Origin: Gemmatimonadota bacterium
GTDB taxonomy: Bacteria; Gemmatimonadota; Gemmatimonadetes; Gemmatimonadales; GWC2-71-9
Reading direction: 5' to 3'
Assembly: GCA_016713785.1 (NCBI GenBank)
Contig: JADJOM010000003.1
Coordinates: forward strand, 949,501-1,013,500
Length of the DNA stretch: 64,000 nucleotides
The notes under the pieces are model-generated. The model was not told the DNA's origin and did not search any database. It was given only the letters and a program-made list of their open reading frames with translations. A program made the position numbers and the translations under genes. Shown here piece after piece: positions 17,987 to 26,178 of this stretch (its first letter is position 1; every line of letters starts with the position of its first letter).

Positions 17987-18375
17987 CGGACGCGCACCGG
18001 CTGGCCGGTCCGGAGGTTCACCTGGTAGAGGTTTCCGGGGCGGCAACGCAGCCAGATGGCCGCTTCGATGGTGGAATCGTTCACCAGGCGGGGGGCGCTG
18101 CCGGTGTAGAGCAGCGGGATGTTGATCTTCCGGTCGCCATCCCGGATCTGCATGGTCCGCTCGACGCAGACCGTCCCGGCGGAGTCCGCGGCCGGCCGGC
18201 TCCCGACGAACCAGATCTCCTGGCCCCCAGGGGTGCGCAGGGCCAGGGAATCACTGCTTCCGGAGGAGACCATGCCCTCCTCCTCCGCCGGCTCGGCGTC
18301 GGCATCGGCCTGCCGCTCGGATCCGCCGCAGGCCATCAGGCCGACCAGCAGCAGGGACAGCGCGCGGGTGGTCAT
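17983..18375 (-). CDS. Predicted lipoprotein of unknown function
   Basis: 130 aa with a lipoprotein signal (LLLVGLMACGG, Cys at 16), then an acidic stretch (DADAEPAEEEG) and a beta-rich body with a single Cys (TVCVERT) and one more near the C-terminus (WLRCRPG). No recognised family. It overlaps its neighbours on both sides by ATGA, so it belongs to the same operon as the NlpC/P60 enzyme and the two membrane proteins and may work with them in the envelope. Confidence 0.75.
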   Translation of the reverse strand: MTTRALSLLLVGLMACGGSERQADADAEPAEEEGMVSSGSSDSLALRTPGGQEIWFVGSRPAADSAGTVCVERTMQIRDGDRKINIPLLYTGSAPRLVNDSTIEAAIWLRCRPGNLYQVNLRTGQPVRVR

Positions 18376-18698
18376 GGGCGAGGCTCCGTGGTCGAGGGTG
18401 GGGGGATCGGGGCGGGATCGGTGGCCACCACGTCCTCGAGGTCCGGGAGCCCCTCGCGGGTCACGTGGAGGGAGTGGCGGAGGCGGGGCGAGCGGCGCAG
18501 CAGTTCGATCCAGAACAGCAGGGCGATGACCGCCAGGACGAGTCCGGTGCCGAGGGCGGCGTACAGCGCGTGGCGCGGGCTAGCGAAACTGGCGTCCCGG
18601 GTGAGGACCAGCCACGCCCCCCAAAGCGAAGCTGCCCACGCCACCAGGGGCGTGAGCAGCCAGCCGACGATCCGGGCCAGGAAGATGAGCCAACGCAT
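18372..18698 (-). CDS. Small two-helix membrane protein of unknown function
   Basis: 108 aa. Two membrane segments (about 4-32 and 45-68) and a short cytoplasmic or periplasmic tail rich in Pro and Thr. No motif I can name. Overlaps the lipoprotein gene by ATGA and lies 6 nt after the polytopic protein gene. Confidence 0.75.
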   Translation of the reverse strand: MRWLIFLARIVGWLLTPLVAWAASLWGAWLVLTRDASFASPRHALYAALGTGLVLAVIALLFWIELLRRSPRLRHSLHVTREGLPDLEDVVATDPAPIPPPSTTEPRP

Positions 18699-18704
18699 CC
18701 ACTC

Positions 18705-19334
18705 CTACTTCCGTCGCGCCCCGAGGACCGAGATCGCGGTGGCGAGGGCGAATCCCGGGATGAATGCCACCCCGTAGGTCCCGACATTCCACCCCGCCCC
18801 GGGGACATGGAGCACCACGCCGGCGACCATGCACACCAGCGTGGCGACCAGCACGACCGCCATGCCGCCGACCAGGCTGGGCTGGTTGCCCTTGGCCACC
18901 TGCGTGGCCAGGACCCAGGCGCCGAGCCACGGGAGGTAGGTGCCCGCCATCCACCAGACCGGATGGTACCACCAGTTGCTGCCGCCGCCGATCTCGAGCC
19001 ACCGGTTGGTGTACAGGCCGAAGGGCTGGAAGAGGGCCACGTCGAACACCATGAAGACGATCGTCGCGGCGAGGCCGATCCCGGCCGCCCCGGCGATGCC
19101 CTCGATGGTGGTGGCGCGCGTCCAGAGTCCCGGCAGGAAGGCCACCGCGGCGATCGCGGCCGTCAGCAGCACCGCAAGCAGGGCGATCTCCGCCATGCCG
19201 TCGAGGTACTTGGAGACCGAGCCGATGACCAGGACCGCCACCGATTCGAGGATGCCCAGCTTGACGGCCGCCCGCAGGACGTAGGGCAGCTCGGTATGGT
19301 CGGCCCCAGCATGGGCGTGGACCGCGGCACTCAT
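18705..19334 (-). CDS. Polytopic membrane protein of unknown function
   Basis: 209 aa with about six hydrophobic helices. The N-terminus is His-rich (VHAHAGADH), and a Trp-rich loop (NWWYHPVWWMAGTYLPW) sits between helices. I do not recognise the family. ATG at 19334 has GGAG 5 nt upstream, and a TATACT -10-like box lies at 19369-19374 (minus), so this is probably the first gene of the four-gene cassette ending in the NlpC/P60 enzyme. A -35 box is not evident. Confidence 0.75.
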   Translation of the reverse strand: MSAAVHAHAGADHTELPYVLRAAVKLGILESVAVLVIGSVSKYLDGMAEIALLAVLLTAAIAAVAFLPGLWTRATTIEGIAGAAGIGLAATIVFMVFDVALFQPFGLYTNRWLEIGGGSNWWYHPVWWMAGTYLPWLGAWVLATQVAKGNQPSLVGGMAVVLVATLVCMVAGVVLHVPGAGWNVGTYGVAFIPGFALATAISVLGARRK

Positions 19335-19407
19335 GATCGCTCCGGAAGGCTGAATGTAGGACGCCGGAAGTATAAGGGCGCCCCGCGCGGTTGACCACCG
19401 CCCCCGT

Positions 19408-20187
19408 TCACCACTGTGCCCCCAGGTGGCCGGCGGCGATGCGGAGGCCGTGGAGGGTGAGGTCCGGGTCGACCAGCTCGATGCTGCGGGTGAGCGGCAC
19501 GATGGTGGTGGCCAGCCCGCCGGTGGCCACGACCCGGGGCCGCGTGGGCGTCGGCCATTCGGCGATGATGCGGGCCACCAGGCCGTCCACCGCGTCGGCG
19601 GCCCCGAGCAGCACGCCGGCCCGGATGCACTCCTCGGTGCGCCGCCCGATCACCCGCTCCGGGGGCCGCAATTCGGTGGCCGGCAGCTTGGCGGCGCGGC
19701 GGGTGAGGTGGTCGGCCGAGGTCCGCAGGCCCGGCATGATGACCCCGCCGATGAAGCGGCCATCGGCGGTGATGCAGTCGAAGGTCGTGGCCGTCCCGAA
19801 GTCCACCACGACCGTATCGCACCGATAGCGCTCCACGGCGGCGAGCGTGTTGATGATCCGGTCGGCGCCGACGCTGAGCGGCTCGTCCACATCGAGCCGG
19901 ATGGGCAGCGGCGAGGTGGCATCCACGACGGTGACCCGCGCGCCCGTCAGGTTCCGGACGGCTTCGAGGAGACTCTGGGTGACCCCCGGCGCCACCGACC
20001 CGATGACCGCCGCGCGGACCTCGTTCGGGGAGTGACCCGCGTGCAGGAGGAAGGCCCCGAGCGAGGTGCCCCATTCATCCGGGGTCCGGTCGGGATTGGT
20101 GGTGAGCCGCCAGTGCCCGGCGAGCGCCTCGCCCTGGAACAGGCCGACCGTGATCTCGGTGTTGCCGACGTCCAGTGTGAGGAGCAT
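19408..20187 (-). CDS. coaX: Type III pantothenate kinase
   Basis: First step of coenzyme A synthesis, phosphorylating pantothenate; cytoplasmic, 259 aa, usual length. ASKHA-fold motifs are visible: LTLDVGNTEITVGLF at the N-terminus, the GADRIINTLAA segment, GTATTFDCI and GGVIMPGL. ATG at 20187 begins directly at the conserved first strand; an in-frame start 12 codons earlier (20223) adds non-conserved residues. It is downstream of birA by 81 nt, a frequent birA-coaX pairing. Confidence 0.95.
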   Translation of the reverse strand: MLLTLDVGNTEITVGLFQGEALAGHWRLTTNPDRTPDEWGTSLGAFLLHAGHSPNEVRAAVIGSVAPGVTQSLLEAVRNLTGARVTVVDATSPLPIRLDVDEPLSVGADRIINTLAAVERYRCDTVVVDFGTATTFDCITADGRFIGGVIMPGLRTSADHLTRRAAKLPATELRPPERVIGRRTEECIRAGVLLGAADAVDGLVARIIAEWPTPTRPRVVATGGLATTIVPLTRSIELVDPDLTLHGLRIAAGHLGAQW

Positions 20188-20268
20188 GGTTGAACAAGGT
20201 AGCGTAAGGGTGGGCCGGCTCAAGTCGGGTGTCCTCGGGCACCTGCCCGGGGCGCGTGGTGTCGAGGG

Positions 20269-21018
20269 TTACGGACGGATCGCGCCGCCCTGGGACGGCC
20301 CGGGGGCTCCCGCATCCAGCGCCACCGTGCCGGCACGCACCAACTCCGTGGCGCCATCGTCGGTGGTGACCCGGAGCGCACCATCGGCGGAGAGCCCGGC
20401 GGCCCGCCCCGCCACCGGCGCCGCCAGCCGCCGCCCCGCGAGCCAGTCGCGCGCGGCCCAGTCGGCGAGCTCTGCCGGACGCAGCGGGCCTCCCTGCCCT
20501 CCGGCGTGGCGGATGGCGCCGAGGAGTCGCTCCTGCAGGCCTCCCGGGGTCGCGTCGGGCGCCACGGCGGCCAACGCGATGGCCACCGGCGCGAGGTCCT
20601 CCGGGATGGGGTTGCAGACGTTCAGCCCGAGGCCCACTGCGACCCACCCCGGCACCCCGCCCTGCCAGCGTGCCTCACACAGGATGCCGCCCAGCTTCCG
20701 GTCCATCAGCATGAGGTCATTGGGCCACTTGAGCGCCAGCCGCGTGCCCGGGCAGGCGGCCTCGAGCGCGCCGCCCACCGCGAGGCCCACCCGGAGGCTG
20801 AGCACGTCGAGGGCGCCATCGGCGGGCGGGCGGCAGAGGACACTCAGCCACAGGCCCCCCGCCGGCGAGGCCCAGGTGCGCCCCCGGCGCCCGCGTCCGC
20901 CGGTCTGCGCCTGGGCCACCACGGCGCTGCCGGTCGCCGCCCCGGCCGCGGCCATCTCGTGCAGGACGTCCTGGGTGGAGGCCGTCTCGTCGAGCTGGCA
21001 CACCGTGGGCCCGTCCAT
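20269..21018 (-). CDS. birA: Biotin-[acetyl-CoA-carboxylase] ligase
   Basis: Attaches biotin to the biotin carboxyl carrier protein; 249 aa. It starts at the catalytic domain (LDETASTQDVL), followed by GRGRRGRTWASPAGGLWLSV, KWPNDLM and KLGGILCE. There is no N-terminal helix-turn-helix, so it is a monofunctional ligase and not a repressor. It lies 3 nt downstream of uppP. Confidence 0.93.
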   Translation of the reverse strand: MDGPTVCQLDETASTQDVLHEMAAAGAATGSAVVAQAQTGGRGRRGRTWASPAGGLWLSVLCRPPADGALDVLSLRVGLAVGGALEAACPGTRLALKWPNDLMLMDRKLGGILCEARWQGGVPGWVAVGLGLNVCNPIPEDLAPVAIALAAVAPDATPGGLQERLLGAIRHAGGQGGPLRPAELADWAARDWLAGRRLAAPVAGRAAGLSADGALRVTTDDGATELVRAGTVALDAGAPGPSQGGAIRP

Positions 21019-21021
21019 GGC

Positions 21022-21837
21022 TCAGGCGCCGAGGCCGCGCTGGCCGGCGAGCCAGAGGAGGAAGGCCCCGAAGGCGATCCGGTACCAGGCGAAGGGCACG
21101 AAGCTGTGGTGCGCCACGTAACGCAGCAGCGCCTTGACCACCACGAACGCCGACAGGAACGCCACCACGAAGCCCGCCGCGAAGACCGGCACGTCGGCCG
21201 CCACCAGCAGGTCGAGGCTCTTGAGCAGGTCGTACCCCGCGGCGGCGGCGAGGACCGGCACCGCGAGGAAGAACGAGAACTCGGTTGCCGCGGTGCGGGA
21301 GAGGCCGAGCAGGTACCCTCCCATGATCGTGGCCCCGGACCGGGAGACGCCGGGCACCAGGGCGAGCATCTGCGCCAGGCCGATGGCGAAGGCCGTGGAC
21401 GGGGCGATCGTCGCGGCATCGGTGACCGTCGGGACGGGGCGGCGGCGCTCGATCAGGAGCATCACCACCCCGCCGCCGATGAATCCCCACGCCACCACCG
21501 TCGGCGTGAACAGGTGCTCCTTGATCCAGCCGTGGATGAGGAACCCGACCACCGCCGCCGGCAGGAATCCCAGCAGCAGGTTGGTGAGGAAGCGCCGGCT
21601 GTCGGGTTCATGGAGCGCGTGGCGCGCCACCCCCAGGAACCGGTCGCGGTAGATCCACACGATGGCCAGGATGGCGCCCAGCTGGATGAAGATCTCGAAG
21701 GTCTTGGCGCGGGGCCCGGTGAACTGCAGCCAGTCGGCCGCGACGATCAGGTGCCCGGTGCTCGAGATCGGCAGGAACTCGGTGATACCCTCGACCAGCC
21801 CGAGGACGGAGGCGTCGAAGAACTCGCCCGGGGTCAC
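21022..21837 (-). CDS. uppP: Undecaprenyl-diphosphatase
   Basis: Recycles the undecaprenyl carrier for cell wall and polysaccharide synthesis; BacA/UppP family membrane enzyme. 271 aa with about eight hydrophobic helices. Both family signatures are intact: EGITEFLPISSTGHLI near the N-terminus and the PGVSRSGATI loop. The start overlaps the bshA stop by ATGA. Confidence 0.96.
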   Translation of the reverse strand: MTPGEFFDASVLGLVEGITEFLPISSTGHLIVAADWLQFTGPRAKTFEIFIQLGAILAIVWIYRDRFLGVARHALHEPDSRRFLTNLLLGFLPAAVVGFLIHGWIKEHLFTPTVVAWGFIGGGVVMLLIERRRPVPTVTDAATIAPSTAFAIGLAQMLALVPGVSRSGATIMGGYLLGLSRTAATEFSFFLAVPVLAAAAGYDLLKSLDLLVAADVPVFAAGFVVAFLSAFVVVKALLRYVAHHSFVPFAWYRIAFGAFLLWLAGQRGLGA

Positions 21838-22958
21838 GCCATGGCCCGGGCGTAGACCGCCTCGTACATCGGGACGATCCGGTCGGCCGAGAAGCGGTTG
21901 GCCTGCGCGATCGCGGCCTCCCGCATCGCGGCGTACCGTCCCGGGTCCTGCAGCAGCTCCACGGCCCGGCGCCCCATGGCCTCCACGGAGCCGGGCAGTT
22001 CCAGCAGCCCCGACACCCCGTCCTCGATCACTTCGGGGAGCCCGCCGACCCGGCTGCCCACCGCGGGCGCGCCACAGGCCATGGCCTCGAGCGCCGCGAG
22101 CCCGAACGACTCCGACTGACTCGGCAGCAGGAAGAGGTCGCTCGCCTGGAGGATGCTCGCCACCCGGTCGAGCCGCCCGAGGAACCGCACGCTCTCCGCG
22201 ACGCCCAGCTGCTCCGCTTCCCGCTCGGCGTCGCCGCGCTCGGGGCCGTCACCGATCATCACCAGGGTGGCCGGCATGGCCTTCCGGATGCGGGCGAAGA
22301 TCCGGACCACGTCCTTGACCCGCTTGACCTCACGGAAGTTCGAAATGTGGGTGACGACCCGGTTCCCCGCCGGCGCGAGCGCCTCCCGCCGCGCGTCCGG
22401 GTCGGGGCGGTACTCCTCGAGGTTCACGAAGTTGGGGATGACCTCGACGTTGCAGCTGACGCAGCCGAAGGTGCGGTAGGTCTCATCGCGCAGGAAGTTG
22501 GAGACCGCCGTCACCTCGTCCGACTTCTCGATCGAGAACTTGGTGATCTGGTAGAAGCTCGCCTCCTGCCCCACCAGGGTGATGTCGGTGCCGTGCAGCG
22601 TGGTGATGACCCGGACCTTGCGCTCGCCGGCCAGCATCTCGCGCGCCAGCCAGGCGGTGGTGGCGTGGGGGATGGCGTAGTGCACGTGCAGGATGTCGAG
22701 TTCTTCCCGCCGGGCCACCTCGTACTGCTTGGACGCGAGGGCCAGGGTGTACGGGAAGTGGTCGAACAGCGGGTAGTGCGAGATGGCCGTGTCCACCTCG
22801 TGGAATACCACCCGCTCCGCGAAGCCCCGCAGGCGGAAGGGGGACGCGTAGGAGATGAAGTGCACCTCGTGCCCGCGCCGCGCGAGGGCCAGGCCCAGTT
22901 CGGTGGCGAGGGCCCCCGATCCGCCGTAGGTGGGATAGCAGGTGATGCCGATGCGCAT
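21834..22958 (-). CDS. bshA: N-acetyl-alpha-D-glucosaminyl L-malate synthase (bacillithiol step 1)
   Basis: GT4-family glycosyltransferase, 374 aa, joining GlcNAc from UDP-GlcNAc to L-malate, the first step to the thiol bacillithiol. The BshA-type N-terminus MRIGITCYPTYGGSG, the HEVHFISYASPFRL segment, VRVITTLHGTDITLVG, SNFRxVKR and the C-terminal PSQSESFGLAALEAMACG donor site are all visible. ATG at 22958 gives this N-terminus; the open frame extends 64 codons upstream without homology. bshB and bshC are not in the window, so the pathway is inferred from this enzyme alone. Confidence 0.9.
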   Translation of the reverse strand: MRIGITCYPTYGGSGALATELGLALARRGHEVHFISYASPFRLRGFAERVVFHEVDTAISHYPLFDHFPYTLALASKQYEVARREELDILHVHYAIPHATTAWLAREMLAGERKVRVITTLHGTDITLVGQEASFYQITKFSIEKSDEVTAVSNFLRDETYRTFGCVSCNVEVIPNFVNLEEYRPDPDARREALAPAGNRVVTHISNFREVKRVKDVVRIFARIRKAMPATLVMIGDGPERGDAEREAEQLGVAESVRFLGRLDRVASILQASDLFLLPSQSESFGLAALEAMACGAPAVGSRVGGLPEVIEDGVSGLLELPGSVEAMGRRAVELLQDPGRYAAMREAAIAQANRFSADRIVPMYEAVYARAMA

Positions 22959-22969
22959 GACGGATCCGG

Positions 22970-23464
22970 TTACGGGGTGCCGGGAGCGGGTTCGAGGAGG
23001 GCCACCACCTGCGCGTGCGCCTTGTCGCGCGCCAGCGACCTCGGCGTCGCCCCGGAATAGCTGGCGCGGTCCGGCCGTGCGCCCGCCGCGAGGAGGGCCC
23101 GCACCACCTCGACGTGGCCCTTCTCCGCCGCGCCATGCAGGGGCGTCCACTGGCCGCTCTGCTCGGCGTTCGGGTCGGCGCCGGCGCCGAGCAGCAGGGT
23201 CACGACCGCCGCGTGACCCGCAGTCGCGGCCGCGTGCAGCGGCTGGTTGCGCAGCGGGTCCATGGAGAGCGCGGCCGGGTCCGCCCCGATGGAGAGGAGG
23301 TAGCGCGCCGCCTCCAGATGCCCGAAGTAGGCCGCGTAGTGGAGCGGCGTGCAGCCGGCCTGGTCGGGCATGGTGGAGAAGTCACGATTGTGGTCGAGCA
23401 GCTCGCGGAGGCGGGCGACATCGCCCGTCTGCGCGGCGCTGGCGAGTTCGGCGCGGAGGTCCAT
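22970..23464 (-). CDS. Ankyrin-repeat protein
   Basis: 164 aa consisting almost wholly of ankyrin repeats, about four units with the GxTPLHYAAxxGHxExxxxLL pattern (CTPLHYAAYFGHLEAARYLL, then QPLHAAATAGHAAVV, WTPLHGAAEKGHVEVV, ATPRSLARDKAHAQVV). No signal peptide, so cytoplasmic. Protein-binding scaffold of unknown partner. It lies 11 nt upstream of bshA and 46 nt downstream of miaA. Confidence 0.9.
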   Translation of the reverse strand: MDLRAELASAAQTGDVARLRELLDHNRDFSTMPDQAGCTPLHYAAYFGHLEAARYLLSIGADPAALSMDPLRNQPLHAAATAGHAAVVTLLLGAGADPNAEQSGQWTPLHGAAEKGHVEVVRALLAAGARPDRASYSGATPRSLARDKAHAQVVALLEPAPGTP

Positions 23465-23510
23465 GGCGGCAGAAGCTAATGCTGGCGGGCGCCCGCCGCA
23501 CCGTGGCGCC

Positions 23511-24434
23511 TCAGGGCCCGGCCGCGGCCCAGCGGGCGGCGATCTCGGCCGCGATCTCCTCCGGTGGACGGGTGGCGTCGAGCGTGAGGACCGGCCCGTC
23601 GAGCTGGTGGCGGAACCAGGTCTCCTGGCGCTTGGCGTACTGCCGGCTGGCGATCGCCACCGCCTCCGCCACGCTGTCCCGGGTGCGCAGGCCGTGCAGG
23701 TACTCCACCGCCTCCCGGGGGCCGATCGCGTCGAGCCCCGGCGCGCCGGGCCGGAGCCCGTCGGCCAGCACCGCCGCCACCTCCTCGATCATGCCGCGGC
23801 GGACCATCTCCTCGGCCCGGACCAGGATGCGCTGGTGCAGCACCGGGCGCGGCGCCGTGAGCACCACGTACCAGGGGCGCACCGCCCCCTGTGCGCGCGC
23901 GGCCGCTTGCCAGTAGCTGAGCGGCCGGCCGGTGAGCAGCGCCACCTCGACGGCCCGCACCGCCCGCTGCCGCCCGCCCCCCTGAAACCCGGGATCGAGG
24001 CGCGCGGCCCAGCGCACCAGGTCGATCGGCTCGAGGGTCCGGGTCCAGCGCTCGAGCTCGTGGCGGCGGGTAGGGTCGAGCGGCGGCTCGGCGAAGAGGC
24101 CGTCGACCAGCGCCTTCACGTAGAGCCCGGTGCCACCCACCACCACCGGCATCCGCTCCCGCAGGAGGATGGAGGCGATCCACAGCGGCGCGTCGGCGGC
24201 GAAGCGCCCGGCGCTGTAGCGCTCGCCCGGCGCCACGAGGTCGAGCCCGTGGTGCGGGAGCCGGGCCAGCCAGCGGGCCGGGGGCTTGGCGGTGCCGATG
24301 TCGAGCCCGCGATACACCTGGCGGGAATCGGCGGAGATCACCTCGAGGGGCCAGTGCTGCAGCAGGGCGAAGGCGACGGCGGTCTTGCCGATCCCGGTGG
24401 GGCCGAGGAGGACCGGGGTCCTAACGGCGGCCAA
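23511..24434 (-). CDS. miaA: tRNA dimethylallyltransferase
   Basis: Adds the isopentenyl group to A37 of tRNAs reading UNN codons. About 307 aa. P-loop LLGPTGIGKTAV, then DSRQVYRGLDIGTAKP, VGGTGLYVKALVDGL and the C-terminal KRQETWFRHQ are visible. No ATG or GTG fits; TTG at 24434 is preceded by GGAG 7 nt upstream and gives the usual length, with a 14-nt overlap into mutL. The mutL-miaA order is common in bacteria. Confidence 0.92.
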   Translation of the reverse strand: MAAVRTPVLLGPTGIGKTAVAFALLQHWPLEVISADSRQVYRGLDIGTAKPPARWLARLPHHGLDLVAPGERYSAGRFAADAPLWIASILLRERMPVVVGGTGLYVKALVDGLFAEPPLDPTRRHELERWTRTLEPIDLVRWAARLDPGFQGGGRQRAVRAVEVALLTGRPLSYWQAAARAQGAVRPWYVVLTAPRPVLHQRILVRAEEMVRRGMIEEVAAVLADGLRPGAPGLDAIGPREAVEYLHGLRTRDSVAEAVAIASRQYAKRQETWFRHQLDGPVLTLDATRPPEEIAAEIAARWAAAGP

Positions 24435-26148
24435 AGCGCCGCTCCAGCTCCTCCCGCGGGAGCTGCACGATCGTGGCGCGGCCGTGCACGTCGTGCGGGG
24501 GGAGCGCGCAGCCGAAGAGACGGGCCAGGAGCTCCCGCTGTTCCCGCTCATCGAGCGGATCGCCCCCCTTCACCGCCGCGCGGCAGGCGTAGGTCGCGGC
24601 GAACCGTTCCAGCCGGTTGGCCCAGCCCCCGAAGCGGCCGCGCGCGAGGTCGGCCACCATCTCCTGGAAGCAGCGGGCGGCATCGAACCGCGGGTGCGGG
24701 GAGGGCACCGACTGCAGGGCCACGGTCCGCCCGCCGAAGGGCTCCACCTCGTACCCCACCCGGCGGAGCACCTCGCCGTACTGCTCCACCACCTCGAGCT
24801 CCTCGTCGGTGAGGTCGAGCGTCACGGGGAGCAGCAGCCGCTGCCCGGGGAGGCCACCGCCGGTGAGCCGTTCCAGCACCTGCTCGTAGAGCACACGCTC
24901 GTGGGCGGAATGCTGGTCCACGAAGACCAGGCCGTCGGCCGACTCGTAGACCAGGTAAGTGTTGAAGAGCTGGGTGATCGGGCCCAGCTCCCACGCGGGG
25001 CGGTCGGTGGCGGGCGCCGCGTCCGGCCCGTCGTCCTCGGGCGCCTCGCCGTCCAGCGGGGCAAAGAGCCCCGGGGAGGCATCGTACCCGGCCGGCAGCG
25101 TGGCGGTCCCCACCGGCTGGAATTCCCGGCGACTCGGGCCGCTCACCAGGGCGGCCGCCTCCAGCTTGCCGAGGGCGTCGCGCACCGCTTCCTCGACCGC
25201 GCGCTCGGCGCCGATGCGGTCGCGGAACCGCACCTCGAGCTTGGCGGGGTGCACGTTGACGTCGACGTCGTCGCTGGTGGTCTCGAGTTCGAGAAAGAGC
25301 GAGGGGCGGTCCCCCGGGTGGATGGCGGAGCGGTAGCCCGCCTCCGCCGCGCGCACCAGGAAGTTGTCGCGGAAGGGCCGGCCATTGATGAAGAGCTGGG
25401 TGCGGCGGCCGGTGGGCTGGGCATCGGCGGGGCGCTGGATGAAGCCGCGCACCTGGAAGCCGCCCACGGCGTACTGCACCGGGACCAGCGTGCGGGCGAG
25501 ATCGGGGCCCCACACCGCCTCGAGCCGCTCCACCGGCGACTGGCCCGAGGGCACCTGCAGCCGGGTGCGGCCGTCGAAGACGAGTTCCAGCCCCACCGTC
25601 GGATGCGCCAGCGCCAGGGTGGCCACGGCCTCCCAGCACGCGCGCGACTCGCTGGAGGCGGAGCGGAGGAACTTGCGACGGGCCGGGGTATTGAAGAACA
25701 GCCCGCGCACCGTGATGGTGGTGCCGCGCTGGCGCGCCGCGGGCCGCACCTGGTCCACCCGGCCGCCATTGACGTCGACCTCGGTGGCCTCGCCCTCCCC
25801 CTCCGAGCTGCTCAGCCGGAAGTGCGACACCGAGGCGATGGCCGGGAGCGCCTCCCCGCGGAAGCCGAAGGTGCGCACCCCCACCAGGTCGGCGGCGCTG
25901 CGGATCTTGCTGGTGGCATGGCGATCGAGGGCGAGGATGGCGTCCTCGCGGCCCATGCCGTGGCCGTCATCGCTGACCTCGATGAGGGTCTTGCCCCCCT
26001 GCTCGAGTTCGATGCGGACGCGGCTGGCGCCGGCATCGATGGCGTTCTCCACCAGTTCCTTGACGGCGGAGGCGGGGCGCTCGACGACCTCGCCGGCGGC
26101 GATCTGGTCGGCGACGGTGTCGGGCAGGATGGCGATGCGGCGTGGCAT
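24421..26148 (-). CDS. mutL: DNA mismatch repair protein MutL
   Basis: Mismatch-repair mediator, 575 aa. The N-terminal GHKL ATPase has ELVENAIDAGAS, DDGHGMG, the TFGFRGEALPAI lid and GTTITVRGLFFNTPARRKF. After a variable linker, the C-terminal dimer domain holds VDQHSAHERVLYE, close to the endonuclease motif DQHA-X2-E-X4-E. The companion motif usually CPHGRP is DVHGRA here, and ACHxAI is ACRAAV, so the metal site looks altered. Downstream of the Bat operon by 30 nt. Confidence 0.95.
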   Translation of the reverse strand: MPRRIAILPDTVADQIAAGEVVERPASAVKELVENAIDAGASRVRIELEQGGKTLIEVSDDGHGMGREDAILALDRHATSKIRSAADLVGVRTFGFRGEALPAIASVSHFRLSSSEGEGEATEVDVNGGRVDQVRPAARQRGTTITVRGLFFNTPARRKFLRSASSESRACWEAVATLALAHPTVGLELVFDGRTRLQVPSGQSPVERLEAVWGPDLARTLVPVQYAVGGFQVRGFIQRPADAQPTGRRTQLFINGRPFRDNFLVRAAEAGYRSAIHPGDRPSLFLELETTSDDVDVNVHPAKLEVRFRDRIGAERAVEEAVRDALGKLEAAALVSGPSRREFQPVGTATLPAGYDASPGLFAPLDGEAPEDDGPDAAPATDRPAWELGPITQLFNTYLVYESADGLVFVDQHSAHERVLYEQVLERLTGGGLPGQRLLLPVTLDLTDEELEVVEQYGEVLRRVGYEVEPFGGRTVALQSVPSPHPRFDAARCFQEMVADLARGRFGGWANRLERFAATYACRAAVKGGDPLDEREQRELLARLFGCALPPHDVHGRATIVQLPREELERRFGRR

Positions 26149-26178
26149 GGGAAGAAGATAAGCCCGAACCGGCTTCCG

